A DNA stretch of 64,000 bases from Pandoraea apista (GTDB lineage: Bacteria; Pseudomonadota; Gammaproteobacteria; Burkholderiales; Burkholderiaceae): assembly GCF_001465595.2 (NCBI RefSeq), contig NZ_CP013481.2:5429968-5493967 (forward strand), written 5' to 3'. The notes below the pieces were generated by a model. The model did not search any database. It was not told the origin of the DNA and saw only the letters and a program-made list of their open reading frames with translations. The translations under genes were made by a program, and so were the position numbers. How positions within the stretch are numbered: position 1 is the stretch's first letter; each line of letters begins with the position of its first letter. Positions 53,225-64,000 of this stretch are shown piece after piece.

Positions 53225-54853
53225 ATGCCTGTCAATCCGTTCGACAACGCCATCATCAGTCAGAGCGTGCTGGCCGCCGCCCGTGAGATGGGCGTGAAGC
53301 TGATCCGTTCCGCTTACTCGACCATTCTGCGCGAAGCGAGCGACGGCTCAGCCGCCATCAGCAACCGGCAAGGCGATATCGTTGCACAAGCCGAATTGAT
53401 TCCGATCCAGCTCGGCCCGATCGGCATCACGCTGAAACAGTGTCTGGCGCGTTTTCCCGTGGAGACGATTACGCCGGACGATTTCATGATCACCAACGAT
53501 CCGTATTCTGGCGGCCAACATCTTCCGGATGTCTACATCTTCTGCCCGATTTTCTACGGTGAGCGCCTGATCGGATTTTCGGCAAGCGTCGCGCATCAGA
53601 TCGACTTCGGCGGCGGTGCGCCCGGCCTCGACCCCGGGGCCACGGATATTTATCAGGAAGGCTTGCGCCTGCCGCCGACCAAGTGGTCGCAAAGCCGCGA
53701 CTGGAACGGCGGACCGCTGGAACAACTGGTGCGGGCCAATATCCGCGTGCCGGATCTGACCATCGGCGACATGAATGCCATGTTCGCCGCTAACGCGATC
53801 GCTGCCGCGCGCGTCGCCCAGCTTTGCGACAAATACGGTGCAGACACCGTGACCGAAGTGATGGCCGAAATGGTGAACTACTCGGAACGACGTTTCCGTG
53901 CTGCCATCGCGCAATTGCCCGACGGCGTGTACTACGGGGAAGACGTGATCGATGACGACGGTGTGACCGACGAGCCGCTGCTCATCAAGGTCAAGGTCGA
54001 AGTGCGCGGGGACGCCATCGACATCGACTTCACCGGTAGCAACCCGCAGGTGCGGCGCAACTTGAACTCGCCGTTCTCCTGCACGGTGTCGGCGGCAGTC
54101 ACATGCGTCAAATCGGTTCTGACGTCACCGGATATTCCCTTCAACGACGGCATTCTGCGGGCGGTTCGAATCAGCGCGCCGTACGGCTCAATTCTGAATC
54201 CGGCGCCGCCTTCGCCGGTGCGGGCGCGGCTGGAGGCCAACTACCGGATCTATAACGCCATCATGCGAGCGCTCGCGCCGGTCGCACCGGAGAAGGTGAT
54301 TGCAACGGGCTTCGATACGCTGACCGCCGCCTGTTTCTCCTTACAGCGTGACGAGAGTTTTAGCGTGTATCTGGAAATTTTCGGCGGCGGCTACGGCGGC
54401 TCGCAACACGGCGATGGATGCGATGCGGTCGACTCGCCGCTGTCGAACTGCGCCAATACGCCAGTCGAAGCGCTGGATATGGAATACGACTTCTTCCGCC
54501 TGGAGCGCTACACGTTGGAGCCTGACTCGTTCGGTATTGGGAAATATCGGGGCGGCGCGGGGTTCAGCCGGGAGTACAGCGTGCTCAAGGACGGCGTGGT
54601 CTTTGCGATCTATGCCGACCGTCACCGGTACGCACCGCAGGGACTATTCGGCGGCGAGGCCGGCGAGCGGGGCTACTGCGAACTCACACGCAACGGTGTG
54701 ACGGAGCGCATTGCGTCGAAATCCATGGTCACGCTCAATCGCGGCGACCGCGTCAAGGTCTACATGGGCGGTGGCGGCGGCTATGGCGATGCTGCGGAGC
54801 GTCCGCGCTCGCTGCGCGAAGCCGATATCGAAGACGGCATGGTCACTCAGTGA
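53225..54853 (+). CDS. Hydantoinase/oxoprolinase family protein, subunit B
   Basis: A 542-residue HyuB-type subunit. It contains REMGVKLIRSAYSTILREASDGSAAISNRQGDIVAQAELIPIQLG at the N-terminus, FMITNDPYSGGQHLPDVYIF (about 87-106), and the Gly-rich C-terminus GGGGGYGDAAERP. Subunit B performs the amide-bond hydrolysis step in this family. Its gene follows HyuA without a gap, and the binding-protein gene follows within 26 bp. Confidence 0.92.
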   Translation: MPVNPFDNAIISQSVLAAAREMGVKLIRSAYSTILREASDGSAAISNRQGDIVAQAELIPIQLGPIGITLKQCLARFPVETITPDDFMITNDPYSGGQHLPDVYIFCPIFYGERLIGFSASVAHQIDFGGGAPGLDPGATDIYQEGLRLPPTKWSQSRDWNGGPLEQLVRANIRVPDLTIGDMNAMFAANAIAAARVAQLCDKYGADTVTEVMAEMVNYSERRFRAAIAQLPDGVYYGEDVIDDDGVTDEPLLIKVKVEVRGDAIDIDFTGSNPQVRRNLNSPFSCTVSAAVTCVKSVLTSPDIPFNDGILRAVRISAPYGSILNPAPPSPVRARLEANYRIYNAIMRALAPVAPEKVIATGFDTLTAACFSLQRDESFSVYLEIFGGGYGGSQHGDGCDAVDSPLSNCANTPVEALDMEYDFFRLERYTLEPDSFGIGKYRGGAGFSREYSVLKDGVVFAIYADRHRYAPQGLFGGEAGERGYCELTRNGVTERIASKSMVTLNRGDRVKVYMGGGGGYGDAAERPRSLREADIEDGMVTQ

Positions 54854-54879
54854 GTCCACACACAACGGAGGGCATGACA

Positions 54880-56136
54880 ATGAAAGTGCATTTGACCGGG
54901 AAACGTCGCCTGAGCAGCCTGTGCATCGCCACGGTGACGGCCATGGCGGCCATGATCGCGTCGGGCGTCGCCCATGCCGGCATCGAGGGCAATACCGTCA
55001 AGATCGGCTTGCTCACCGACATGAGCGGGGCCTTCTCGCAGTTCTCCGGGCAAGGCTCGGTCGTTGCCGCTCAAATGGCCATCGACGACTGCCTCGCCAA
55101 GGAATGCAAGGGCCTGAAGATCCAGCTCCTCACGGCGGATCACCAGAACAAGACCGATATTGCGCTCTCCAAGGCGCGTGAGTGGGCAGACGTCGAACAC
55201 GTGGATGCCTACGCCGACATGGTCAACTCGGCCGTTGCGCTGGCCATGGAAAATCTGGCGGTGCAAAAGAAGAAGATCGCTCTGTTTGTCGGCGGTCCGC
55301 TCAGCATCACCAACGAGAACTGTCAGCCCGAGTACGCGGTGCAGTGGATGTGGGATACCTACTCGCAAACTGCCGCAGCGATCAAGGGGCTGGCCAAGCC
55401 CAAACAGGCTTGGTACTTCGTGACGGTCGATTACGCCTACGGCCTGGCCGCCACAACGGAGGCACGCAAACAGCTCGACGCAATCGGCGCACAAACGGTC
55501 GGCGAGTCCAAGCATCCGCTCAATACCAGCGACATGTCTTCGCAGATCATCGCAGCCCAGCAGTCGAAGGCCGATGTCGTGGCGTTCGCGAACTCTGGCG
55601 CCGACGCGGCCAACGCGATCAAGACCGCCAGCGAGTTCCAGCTTGGCGCGAAGAAACAACTGGCCGCGTTTTTCCCGACCGTCTACGAAATCAAGGGCAT
55701 CGGGCTCTCGCAGGCGCAGGGTCTCCAGTTTCCGGAGAGCTTCTATTGGGACCTGGACGACGGCACCCGCAGCTTCAGCAAACGCTTCATGGACCGGTAC
55801 AAGAAGGGACCGCCGTCGCTCACGCACGCCGGCGTGTATTCGTCCGTCTACCACTATCTCAAGGCAGTCGTTGCCGCCGACTCGAAGGACCCGGCACTCG
55901 TCATGCGCAAAATGCACGAGCTTCCCATTAAGGATGACGTGGTGCGCAACGCGACCCTGCGTGCCGATGGCCGCATGATCCACGACTACTACTACTTCAA
56001 GGTGAAGTCGCCGAAGGAGTCGAAAGGGCCGTGGGATCTGTACACCCTGCAAAAGGTGCTTCCGGGCGAGCAGGTGTTCCTGCCGGCATCGCAAAGCCAG
56101 TGCCCGGCGCTCAAGAAGAGCACGGCGTCGCGCTGA
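54880..56136 (+). CDS. ABC transporter substrate-binding protein (LivJ-type)
   Basis: A 418-residue type-I periplasmic binding protein. Residues 1-33 are a signal peptide ending SGVAHA. The mature part has VKIGLLTDMSGAFSQFSGQGSVVAAQMAIDD and QWMWDTYSQTAAAIKGLAKPKQAWYFVTVDYAYG, resembling amide/urea or branched-chain-type binders. GGAGG lies 9 bp before the ATG at 54880 (an ATG 6 bp earlier is possible). The neighbours HyuA/HyuB suggest it binds a hydantoin-like compound. Its own ATPase is truncated and no permease gene follows, so it must rely on permeases elsewhere. Confidence 0.88.
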   Translation: MKVHLTGKRRLSSLCIATVTAMAAMIASGVAHAGIEGNTVKIGLLTDMSGAFSQFSGQGSVVAAQMAIDDCLAKECKGLKIQLLTADHQNKTDIALSKAREWADVEHVDAYADMVNSAVALAMENLAVQKKKIALFVGGPLSITNENCQPEYAVQWMWDTYSQTAAAIKGLAKPKQAWYFVTVDYAYGLAATTEARKQLDAIGAQTVGESKHPLNTSDMSSQIIAAQQSKADVVAFANSGADAANAIKTASEFQLGAKKQLAAFFPTVYEIKGIGLSQAQGLQFPESFYWDLDDGTRSFSKRFMDRYKKGPPSLTHAGVYSSVYHYLKAVVAADSKDPALVMRKMHELPIKDDVVRNATLRADGRMIHDYYYFKVKSPKESKGPWDLYTLQKVLPGEQVFLPASQSQCPALKKSTASR

Positions 56137-56263
56137 TCGATTCCTGTCAGGGATAGGCCCCGCGCGCCAGACGCGGGGCACCTTGCGCGTTTGGCGTGAG
56201 GAGCCCGCGCTAGGCCCGGTTTTGCCGACCGACTGTCACGCAATTCATTTTCCGGTGAGCGGT

Positions 56264-56704
56264 ATGCCTCACGAAGACCCGATTCTGCGAACTCACGCGC
56301 TGACCAAATCCTTCAAGGGATTCTCAGCAGTAACCGACGTCAACCTCGAAGTCCGGCGCGGCTCCCTCCACGCGCTGATCGGCCCGAACGGCGCCGGCAA
56401 GACGACGTGCTTCAATCTGCTGACCAAGTTCCTGACGCCGAGCACCGGCAGCATCGTCTTCAACGGCATAGATATCACGCGCGAGAAGCCCGCCCAGATC
56501 GCGCGCCGGGGCGTCATCCGTTCACTCCAGATCTCGGCGGTCTTTCCGCATCTCACCGCGCGCCAGAACGTGCGTGTCGCGTTGCAACGGCGGTCGGGCA
56601 TGAGTTGGCAGTTCTGGCGCAGCGCACGCGCCCTCGATGCCCTCGATGCCCTCGACGCCCTCGATGCGCGTGCGCACGCGAGTGCCGCCGAATCCGAATC
56701 ATGA
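56264..56704 (+). pseudogene. Truncated LivG-type ABC ATPase
   Basis: A 146-residue remnant that starts normally (MPHEDPILRTHALTKSFKGF) with Walker A GPNGAGKT (40-47) and the Q-loop SLQISAVFPHLT (Q89). It runs into a tandem Leu-Asp-Ala repeat (about 123-134), then ARAHASAAESES and a stop. A full LivG is about 250 residues; the signature motif, Walker B and the H-loop are missing. No reading frame continues the family sequence before the next gene at 56756, so this looks like a deletion, not a single frameshift. It cannot be a working ATPase on its own. It lies downstream of the hydantoinase and binding-protein genes. Confidence 0.85.
56631..56666 (+). repeat. Four 9-bp tandem repeats in truncated livG
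   Basis: Four units of CCCTCGATG (the third has C for T) encode the Leu-Asp-Ala repeat next to the truncation. Such runs arise by slippage and often mark a rearrangement point. Confidence 0.9.
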
Positions 56705-56755
56705 AGCGCTGCGTCTCGCGGCAGGCACCCCCACCTCACACTCAGGAGAAAGCGC

Positions 56756-58135
56756 ATGACGGCACGCGAGCATGCACGTCTGGCCGCCCATGACGCGGTG
56801 ACTGCCAACACCGGCCTGCGCAGCGATGCCGCCGACAATGGCGCGCGGCGCCGCGACGCAGGTCCGACCGGCGCGTTCCCGTCACTCTGGTCGGCCACCG
56901 CGACGCCCGCATTGGAGACGCCCCCGCTCCACGCGTCGCGACGCGTGGACGTGGCGGTGATCGGCGGCGGGTTCACAGGGGTTTCGGCTGCGCTTCATCT
57001 GGCTGAAGCTGGCGTCGACGTTTGTGTGCTCGACGCCGGTGAGCCCGGATGGGGCGCGTCGGGGCGAAATGGCGGTCAGGTGATTCCGGGGCTCAAGCAT
57101 GATCCGGATGCGCTCATGAAGTGCTTTCCGGGGGAGCAGGGCGTCGCGCTCGTCGACATGATTGGCGGGGCGGCCGACGTCGTCTTCGACCTGATTGCGC
57201 GCTACGGCATCGACTGCGACGCACGGCGCGAAGGCTGGATACAGCCTGCGCATTCTGCCGCGATGCTGGCGGCCCAAAGCATCCGCGTCGCGCAATGGCA
57301 CACGCTCGGGGCCCCCGTCGAGATGCTTGATCGTGATGCCGTGACATCACGCATCGGTAGCCCCATCTACCAGGGCGGCTGGATCGACCGGCGCGCGGGC
57401 AGCCTGCATCCGCTGAATTATCTGCGAGGCCTGGTACGCGCAGCGACCGGGCAAGGTGCGACGATTCACGGGAACACACGGGTGACCGGTCTGCGAGCGG
57501 TGGCGGGGCGCTGGCAGGTAAGCACGTCGTCAGGCCATACGCTCGACGCGGCGCGTGTGCTGATCGCGACCAACGGATATACCGGCGACCTATGGCCCGG
57601 GCTGCGCCGTACCTTAATTGCTGCAAACAGCTTCATTGTCGCTACGGCACCGTTGCCGGAGCACATTGCGGCCACTGTACTGCCAGGCGGCGAAGTTGCC
57701 TCCGATGCGCGGCGCCTGTTGCTGTACTTTCGCAAGGACGCAGCGGGCCGATTGCTGCTCGGCGGCCGCGGCTCGTTCTCGGACCCCAACTCGCCGAGCG
57801 CATGGCAGCATCTCGAGCGCGCACTGGTTCGTCTGTTTCCGCAGACGCAGGGCGTGCCCATCGAGTATCGCTGGGCGGGGCGTGTGGCGGTGACACCGGA
57901 CGCGATGCCGCACGTTCACACGCCAGCCCCCGGTCTGACGATCTCACTCGGCTACAACGGCCGCGGTATCGCCATGGCGACTACGCTCGGGCGTGAACTG
58001 GCAGGACACCTGGCCGGGCGCTCGGCATTGCGCTTCCCGGTTACGCCCATCCGGCCGATTCCCTTCCATAGCTTGCAGCGCCTGTATTTTTCAGCTGCGG
58101 TTAACTGGTATCGCGTGCTCGATCGGTTGAGTTGA
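56756..58135 (+). CDS. FAD-dependent oxidoreductase (gamma-glutamylputrescine oxidase-like)
   Basis: A 459-residue DAO-family flavoenzyme of the PuuB/OrdL type. After a polar extension, the FAD site is VDVAVIGGGFTGVSAALHLAEAGVDVCVLDAG (about 65-95), followed by WGASGRNGGQVIPGLKHDPDAL, a PuuB hallmark; a C-terminal YNGRGIAMATTLGRELA segment closes the flavin site. The family oxidises gamma-glutamylputrescine or related secondary amines. AGGAGAAAG precedes the ATG. It lies 51 bp after the truncated LivG and may belong to the same transcript; the region after it ends in hairpins. Confidence 0.88.
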   Translation: MTAREHARLAAHDAVTANTGLRSDAADNGARRRDAGPTGAFPSLWSATATPALETPPLHASRRVDVAVIGGGFTGVSAALHLAEAGVDVCVLDAGEPGWGASGRNGGQVIPGLKHDPDALMKCFPGEQGVALVDMIGGAADVVFDLIARYGIDCDARREGWIQPAHSAAMLAAQSIRVAQWHTLGAPVEMLDRDAVTSRIGSPIYQGGWIDRRAGSLHPLNYLRGLVRAATGQGATIHGNTRVTGLRAVAGRWQVSTSSGHTLDAARVLIATNGYTGDLWPGLRRTLIAANSFIVATAPLPEHIAATVLPGGEVASDARRLLLYFRKDAAGRLLLGGRGSFSDPNSPSAWQHLERALVRLFPQTQGVPIEYRWAGRVAVTPDAMPHVHTPAPGLTISLGYNGRGIAMATTLGRELAGHLAGRSALRFPVTPIRPIPFHSLQRLYFSAAVNWYRVLDRLS

Positions 58136-58248
58136 ATTGTAGTGGTCAACCTTTTCCGGACACGGCGTTGAGTTTCTCGTCAGCTACCGCCAGAACCAAG
58201 CAGGTGAAAGAAATTGGCTCGAAGCAAAGCCGCAGAGCCCTTAGCGAA

Positions 58249-58281
58249 AAAGCCCTGTAAATCATAGATCTACAGGGCTTT
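58249..58281 (-). terminator. Intrinsic terminator behind the tRNA-like fragment
   Basis: AAAGCCCTGTA (58249-58259) and TACAGGGCTTT (58271-58281) form an 11-bp perfect stem. On the minus strand it is followed by TTTCGC (with the stem end giving a five-T run), on the plus strand by TCGC. It can terminate the minus-strand transcript coming from gyrB. Confidence 0.8.
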
Positions 58282-58287
58282 CGCATT

Positions 58288-58345
58288 TGGTGGCAATTCA
58301 GGGACTCGAACCCTGAACCTGCGGATTATCATTCCGCGGCCGCAC
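58288..58345 (-). pseudogene. Degenerate tRNA-like 3' fragment
   Basis: On the minus strand the sequence contains an anticodon arm (GCGGA, loop ATGATAA, TCCGC), a five-base variable loop, a T arm (CAGGG, TTCGAGT, CCCTG), an acceptor 3' strand AATTGCC, discriminator A and an encoded CCA (58288-58290). The matching 5' acceptor strand (GGCAATT) and a normal D arm are not found upstream. It is therefore a partial tRNA or an integration-site remnant. The anticodon position would read GAT, but with no 5' half that is not an assignment. Confidence 0.7.
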
Positions 58346-58391
58346 TCTCATAGAGCATGGTGCTCAACGCGTAGGTCAGTCGCAAAACTGT

Positions 58392-58418
58392 GGCGCCAGT
58401 CGCACTTTCTCTGGCGCC
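58392..58418 (-). terminator. Hairpin downstream of gyrB
   Basis: GGCGCCAG (58392-58399) and CTGGCGCC (58411-58418) form an 8-bp stem. On the minus strand it is followed by ACAGTTTT, a moderate T-run, 19 bp after the gyrB stop. Confidence 0.65.
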
Positions 58419-58436
58419 CTACGGCTACACAACCAA

Positions 58437-60935
<2,499 letters not shown>

Positions 60936-61039
60936 TCAATAACTGACGAATTACTGCTTCATGACCCGCCACCTCCGCGCGCTTTTGGCGCTGCAAAGGC
61001 AGGCTTATCCCGCAAAAGGATAATTCTCTAGAAACGCCA

Positions 61040-61058
61040 AAGGGGCGCTCGGCCCCTT
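61040..61058 (-). terminator. Weak hairpin between dnaN and gyrB
   Basis: AAGGGGC (61040-61046) pairs with GCCCCTT (61052-61058). On the minus strand it lies just after the dnaN stop at 61094 and is followed by TGGCGTTTCT, so it may reduce rather than end read-through into gyrB. Confidence 0.45.
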
Positions 61059-61093
61059 CGCGCATATGACGGCGCGTATGGCGGAATATCCGC

Positions 61094-62200
61094 TCAAATG
61101 CGCATCGGCATGACGACGTACTTGAATTCGTCGTTGTCCGGCAAGGTGATCAGGGCGCTCGAGTTCGCATCGCCCAGACTCACCTTCACCTGTTCGACCT
61201 TGAGGTTCGACAGCACGTCGAGCAGGTACGTCACGTTAAAGCCGATATCCACCGACTCACCCGTGTAATCGATTTCGAGTTCTTCCTGCGCTTCTTCGGT
61301 TTCCGCGTTGTTCGCGCTGATCTTCAGCAGGTTCTCGCTCACCAGGAAACGCACACCCTTGAACTTGTCCGAAGTCACGATGGCCGCACGCTGCAACGAG
61401 CGATGCAACTCTTCGCGGCTGATGACGAAGCTCTTGTTGTAACCCTTCGGAATCACGCGATTGAAGTCGGGGAACTTGCCCTCGACCAGCTTCGACACCA
61501 GCTCGATCTTCGCAAAAGTGAATTTGACCTGGCTCGGCGCCACGTCGATCTTCACCTTGTCGTCGATGTCCTCGAGCAGACGCTGCAACTCGAGAATCGT
61601 CTTGCGCGGGATGATGACTTCCTGACGCGCAAAATTCTCACCCTCGATCGTGGTGTTGCAATACGCCAGACGGTGACCGTCCGTTGCCACCGCTTCGATC
61701 TTCGCGCCCTCGACCACGAGGAGCATGCCGTTCAGGTAGTAACGGATGTCCTGCTGCGCCATCGCGAAATGCACCATCGCCAGCAATTGACGCAGGGCGC
61801 GCTGCGGCAGCTCGAAGCTCGCGGCGTACTCCTTCGCCGCAGCCACGGTCGGGAAATCTTCGGCCGCCAGTGTCAGCAACTGGAAACGGCTCTTGCCCGC
61901 CTGCACCGTCAGACGCTTATCCGACAGCGAGAGCGCCACTTCGGCGTCCGGCATGTTGCGCAGGATGTCGAGCAGCTTGCGGGCAGCCACGGTCGTCGCC
62001 ACATCGTCGGCGCCGGCACCGTAATCGGCGGTAGTCGTGATCTGCAATTCAAGATCGGTCGACAGGAAGGAAATGTCCTGTCCTTGCTTGCGAATGAGCA
62101 AATTGGCCAGAATCGGCAACGTATGGCGACGCTCGACGATGCCACTCACAATTTGCAGCGGCCGCAGCAGATTGTCTCGTTGAGTTTTGACCAATTGCAT
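61094..62200 (-). CDS. dnaN: DNA polymerase III beta sliding clamp
   Basis: A 368-residue ring-forming clamp of three repeated subdomains, normal length. Landmarks are MQLVKTQRDNLLRPLQIVSGIVERRHTLPILANLL at the start, FLVSENLLKISANNAETEEAQEEL, and a C-terminal VMPMRI ending that matches the hydrophobic binding-cleft end (E. coli MPMRL). An AAGGATAAAT ribosome-binding site precedes the ATG. It lies 240 bp downstream of dnaA and 179 bp upstream of gyrB. Confidence 0.97.
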   Translation of the reverse strand: MQLVKTQRDNLLRPLQIVSGIVERRHTLPILANLLIRKQGQDISFLSTDLELQITTTADYGAGADDVATTVAARKLLDILRNMPDAEVALSLSDKRLTVQAGKSRFQLLTLAAEDFPTVAAAKEYAASFELPQRALRQLLAMVHFAMAQQDIRYYLNGMLLVVEGAKIEAVATDGHRLAYCNTTIEGENFARQEVIIPRKTILELQRLLEDIDDKVKIDVAPSQVKFTFAKIELVSKLVEGKFPDFNRVIPKGYNKSFVISREELHRSLQRAAIVTSDKFKGVRFLVSENLLKISANNAETEEAQEELEIDYTGESVDIGFNVTYLLDVLSNLKVEQVKVSLGDANSSALITLPDNDEFKYVVMPMRI

Positions 62201-62440
62201 ATTTATCCTTCGTAGTAACTGTTAACGGGTATCAGTTTCTGCTGAAAACCCGAAGATTCCCTTATCAATCAATCGCTTGTGGAAGGGATAACAGGGCGGA
62301 AAACGCTGTGGACGAACAGGGGACGCATTGTGCGCCGATCCGCTATTGTGCCCGAAAACGCCAGTTCCCCCCAAACCGCACCCAGCTTATCCACAGGGAT
62401 GCAGGCAACCCCGCCCGCCACCCTGAGTTTTCGCCGGTTT
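62201..62440. promoter_or_regulatory. dnaA-dnaN intergenic region
   Basis: A 240-bp gap holding one perfect DnaA box (62387-62395) and weaker TGTGGA-containing matches near 62280 and 62310. It probably carries a dnaN promoter. One box is too few to call a replication origin here; the main origin is more likely upstream of dnaA, outside the window. Confidence 0.6.
62387..62395 (+). promoter_or_regulatory. DnaA box
   Basis: TTATCCACA, a perfect consensus DnaA box, lies 46 bp downstream of the dnaA stop in the dnaA-dnaN gap. Confidence 0.85.
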
Positions 62441-64000
62441 TTACCCCTTGAGCGTCTGCTCCAGTACGTGCAACTCGTGATTGAGCTGCGCGTCCTTGCC
62501 TCGCTCTTCCGCAATCTTGCGTACCGCGTGCAGCACCGTCGTATGGTCGCGTCCACCGAACAGTTCGCCGATTTCCGGCAGACTCTTCTGTGTCAGTTCC
62601 TTTGCCAGATACATTGCAATCTGACGCGGCCTCGCAATATTGGCAGGCCGCTTTTTCGAATACATGTCGGCGACCTTGATATTGTAAAAATCAGCCACCG
62701 TCTTTTGAATGTTTTCGACAGAAATCTGACGATTCTGAACCGTCAGCAGATCTTTCAGCGCTTCCTTCGTCAGTTCGATGGTGATTTCTCGACCATGGAA
62801 CTTCGAGTACGCGAGAATCTTGCGCAGTGCGCCTTCGAGCTCACGCACGTTCGAGCGCAAATGCTTGCCGACGAAGAATGCGACGTCTTCCGACAGGCCC
62901 ACCCCCTCGGCCTGCGCCTTCTTGATAAGAATCGCTACCCGCATTTCCAGCTCGGGCGGCTCGATGGCCACCGTCAGCCCGGAATCGAAACGCGAAATCA
63001 GGCGATCGTCGATTCCGGTGATCTCCTTCGGGTACGTATCGCTAGTGATGATCACCTGCGCACGGTTCGCGATGAGCGCCTCGAACGCATAGAAGAATTC
63101 TTCCTGCGTACGGCTCTTGCCCGAAAAGAACTGAATATCGTCGATCAGCAGCAGGTCGAGCGAGTGGTAATAGCGCTTGAATTCATCGAATGCCTTGCGC
63201 TGGTATGCCTTGACCACGTCGGACACGTACTGCTCGGCGTGGATGTACCGAATGCGCGGATTCTGCTTTTCCGCCAGCAACTGGTTGCCGATGGCGTGGA
63301 TCAAGTGAGTCTTACCCAGACCGACGCCGCCGTACAGGAACAACGGGTTATACGACGTGCCCGGATTGTTCGCGACCTGAATCGCCGCGGCACGGGCGAG
63401 CTGGTTCGACTTACCCGTCACGAAATTATCGAAGGTCAACACGGGGTTGAGCTTTGAGCGCTCGTAGATCGACTCGACTTCGCCCAACTGCACCGGCTCT
63501 TGGGGCGTGACCCGCCAATTTCGGCGCACCGCCTCGGCTTCGCTCGCTTCCAGATCGGGACGCTCGCCGTCGAGCGACGCCGCCTCGGCCCCATTCCCGC
63601 CATTCCCGCCATGTCCACCATGCGCGCCAGCCACCGCCGCCTGTGCGGCCGCCGACGCCGGATTGGCACGCGCGACGCTGGCCGGCACCGGTGCGGCGCT
63701 CGGCGCGGGCGCCGGGGAGGGGGCAGGGGTCGACGACGGTACCCGCATGCCGGCCTTCGGATCAAGCACGAACGTCACCTCGATCGGTGCGTTCCAGTAG
63801 TCCGCCGCCATACTCTGGATTCGCCCGGAGAACTGGCTCTTCACCCAATCCAGCTTGAAGCGGTTGGGGGCGCCAATCTTGAGCGTGCGCGCCTGTTCAT
63901 CGAAGTCGAGCGGCGCCAGCGGTTTGATCCAGGTGCGGAATTGCTGGGGCGTCAGCTCTTGTTCGAGACGGGTCGCGCAGTGTTGCCAGAAGTCGTTCAT
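62441..64000 (-). CDS. dnaA: Chromosomal replication initiator DnaA
   Basis: A 519-residue initiator that is complete, with its ATG ending exactly at the window edge. Domain I is about 1-85 ([16 protein letters not shown]). A long Ala/Pro/Gly-rich linker (about 88-145) includes [10 protein letters not shown]. The AAA+ domain has Walker A GGVGLGKT (224-231) and Walker B LLLIDD (283-288). Domain IV has the DnaA-box-binding signature [36 protein letters not shown]. It binds DnaA boxes and opens the origin. The upstream region (origin, rpmH) is outside the window. Confidence 0.97.
   Translation of the reverse strand: MNDFWQHCATRLEQELTPQQFRTWIKPLAPLDFDEQARTLKIGAPNRFKLDWVKSQFSGRIQSMAADYWNAPIEVTFVLDPKAGMRVPSSTPAPSPAPAPSAAPVPASVARANPASAAAQAAVAGAHGGHGGNGGNGAEAASLDGERPDLEASEAEAVRRNWRVTPQEPVQLGEVESIYERSKLNPVLTFDNFVTGKSNQLARAAAIQVANNPGTSYNPLFLYGGVGLGKTHLIHAIGNQLLAEKQNPRIRYIHAEQYVSDVVKAYQRKAFDEFKRYYHSLDLLLIDDIQFFSGKSRTQEEFFYAFEALIANRAQVIITSDTYPKEITGIDDRLISRFDSGLTVAIEPPELEMRVAILIKKAQAEGVGLSEDVAFFVGKHLRSNVRELEGALRKILAYSKFHGREITIELTKEALKDLLTVQNRQISVENIQKTVADFYNIKVADMYSKKRPANIARPRQIAMYLAKELTQKSLPEIGELFGGRDHTTVLHAVRKIAEERGKDAQLNHELHVLEQTLKG

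Larger units (their letters stand above)
58136..58436. other. Region between oxidoreductase and gyrB
   Basis: No protein gene is seen in this 301-bp gap. It holds, from left to right, a low-complexity stretch, a strong hairpin (58249-58281), a tRNA-like 3' fragment on the minus strand (58288-58345) and a gyrB-proximal hairpin (58392-58418). Confidence 0.7.

Noticed and set aside
58288..58380. Complete functional tRNA gene
   Set aside because: No 5' acceptor strand pairing with AATTGCC and no normal D arm could be found upstream on the minus strand.
62201..62440. Chromosomal origin oriC between dnaA and dnaN
   Set aside because: Only one perfect DnaA box and no box cluster with an AT-rich unwinding region; the origin is more probably upstream of dnaA, beyond 64000.

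Overview
The window is a chromosomal segment of high-GC DNA carrying dnaA, dnaN and gyrB at its right end, all on the minus strand, so the replication-initiation locus lies at or just beyond position 64000. Gene content (several LysR, IclR and GntR regulators, many amino-acid ABC and MHS-type MFS carriers, an RcnA/RcnR pair) and protein character suggest a soil or opportunist beta-proteobacterium of the Burkholderiaceae, possibly Pandoraea. That assignment is from general recognition and was not checked by a search.

Left part (1-18 kb). After an exported alpha/beta hydrolase comes a minus-strand block read 7934 to 1166: a polar amino-acid ABC importer (binding protein, two permeases, ATPase), a cysteine-dioxygenase-type cupin, a four-domain rhodanese and a cystathionine beta-lyase-type PLP enzyme, with a divergent LysR gene. 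Together these look like a sulfur-amino-acid uptake and degradation operon. Next are a DUF1993 protein, a methyltransferase, a Ni/Co efflux pair (rcnA/rcnR) with an exact RcnR-type operator between them, a two-gene ABC exporter, a low-affinity iron permease-type protein, an MFS drug exporter and a chemoreceptor.

A tRNA-Leu(GAG) at 18.3 kb borders a short accessory-looking stretch (18.4-22.4 kb) with a GNAT protein, three small exported cysteine-containing proteins of unknown function and an exported amidohydrolase-like protein. An SSB-like protein follows.

23-32 kb: a branched-chain-type ABC system in which LivM, LivG and LivF are one polypeptide, translationally coupled to LivH upstream and to a signal-less gamma-glutamyltransferase downstream, with a binding protein, and a divergent deacetylase / GntR regulator / flavin reductase-like group. 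This looks like an import-then-hydrolyse module for a gamma-glutamyl or amide compound.

32-40 kb: a PrpR-type sigma-54 activator diverges from an isocitrate-lyase/PEP-mutase-family lyase that has an exact -24/-12 promoter and an MHS carrier downstream. NADP-glutamate dehydrogenase and a second MHS carrier follow.

40-50 kb: LysR, FMN monooxygenase and flavin reductase; XRE-cupin regulator, DadA-like oxidase and cupin; a quinone oxidoreductase with a divergent LysR; an APC permease whose leader contains a terminator hairpin.

50-58 kb: IclR regulator, hydantoinase A and B, a binding protein and a truncated LivG with no permease partner, then a PuuB-like oxidase. A degenerate tRNA-like 3' fragment sits between this block and gyrB-dnaN-dnaA.
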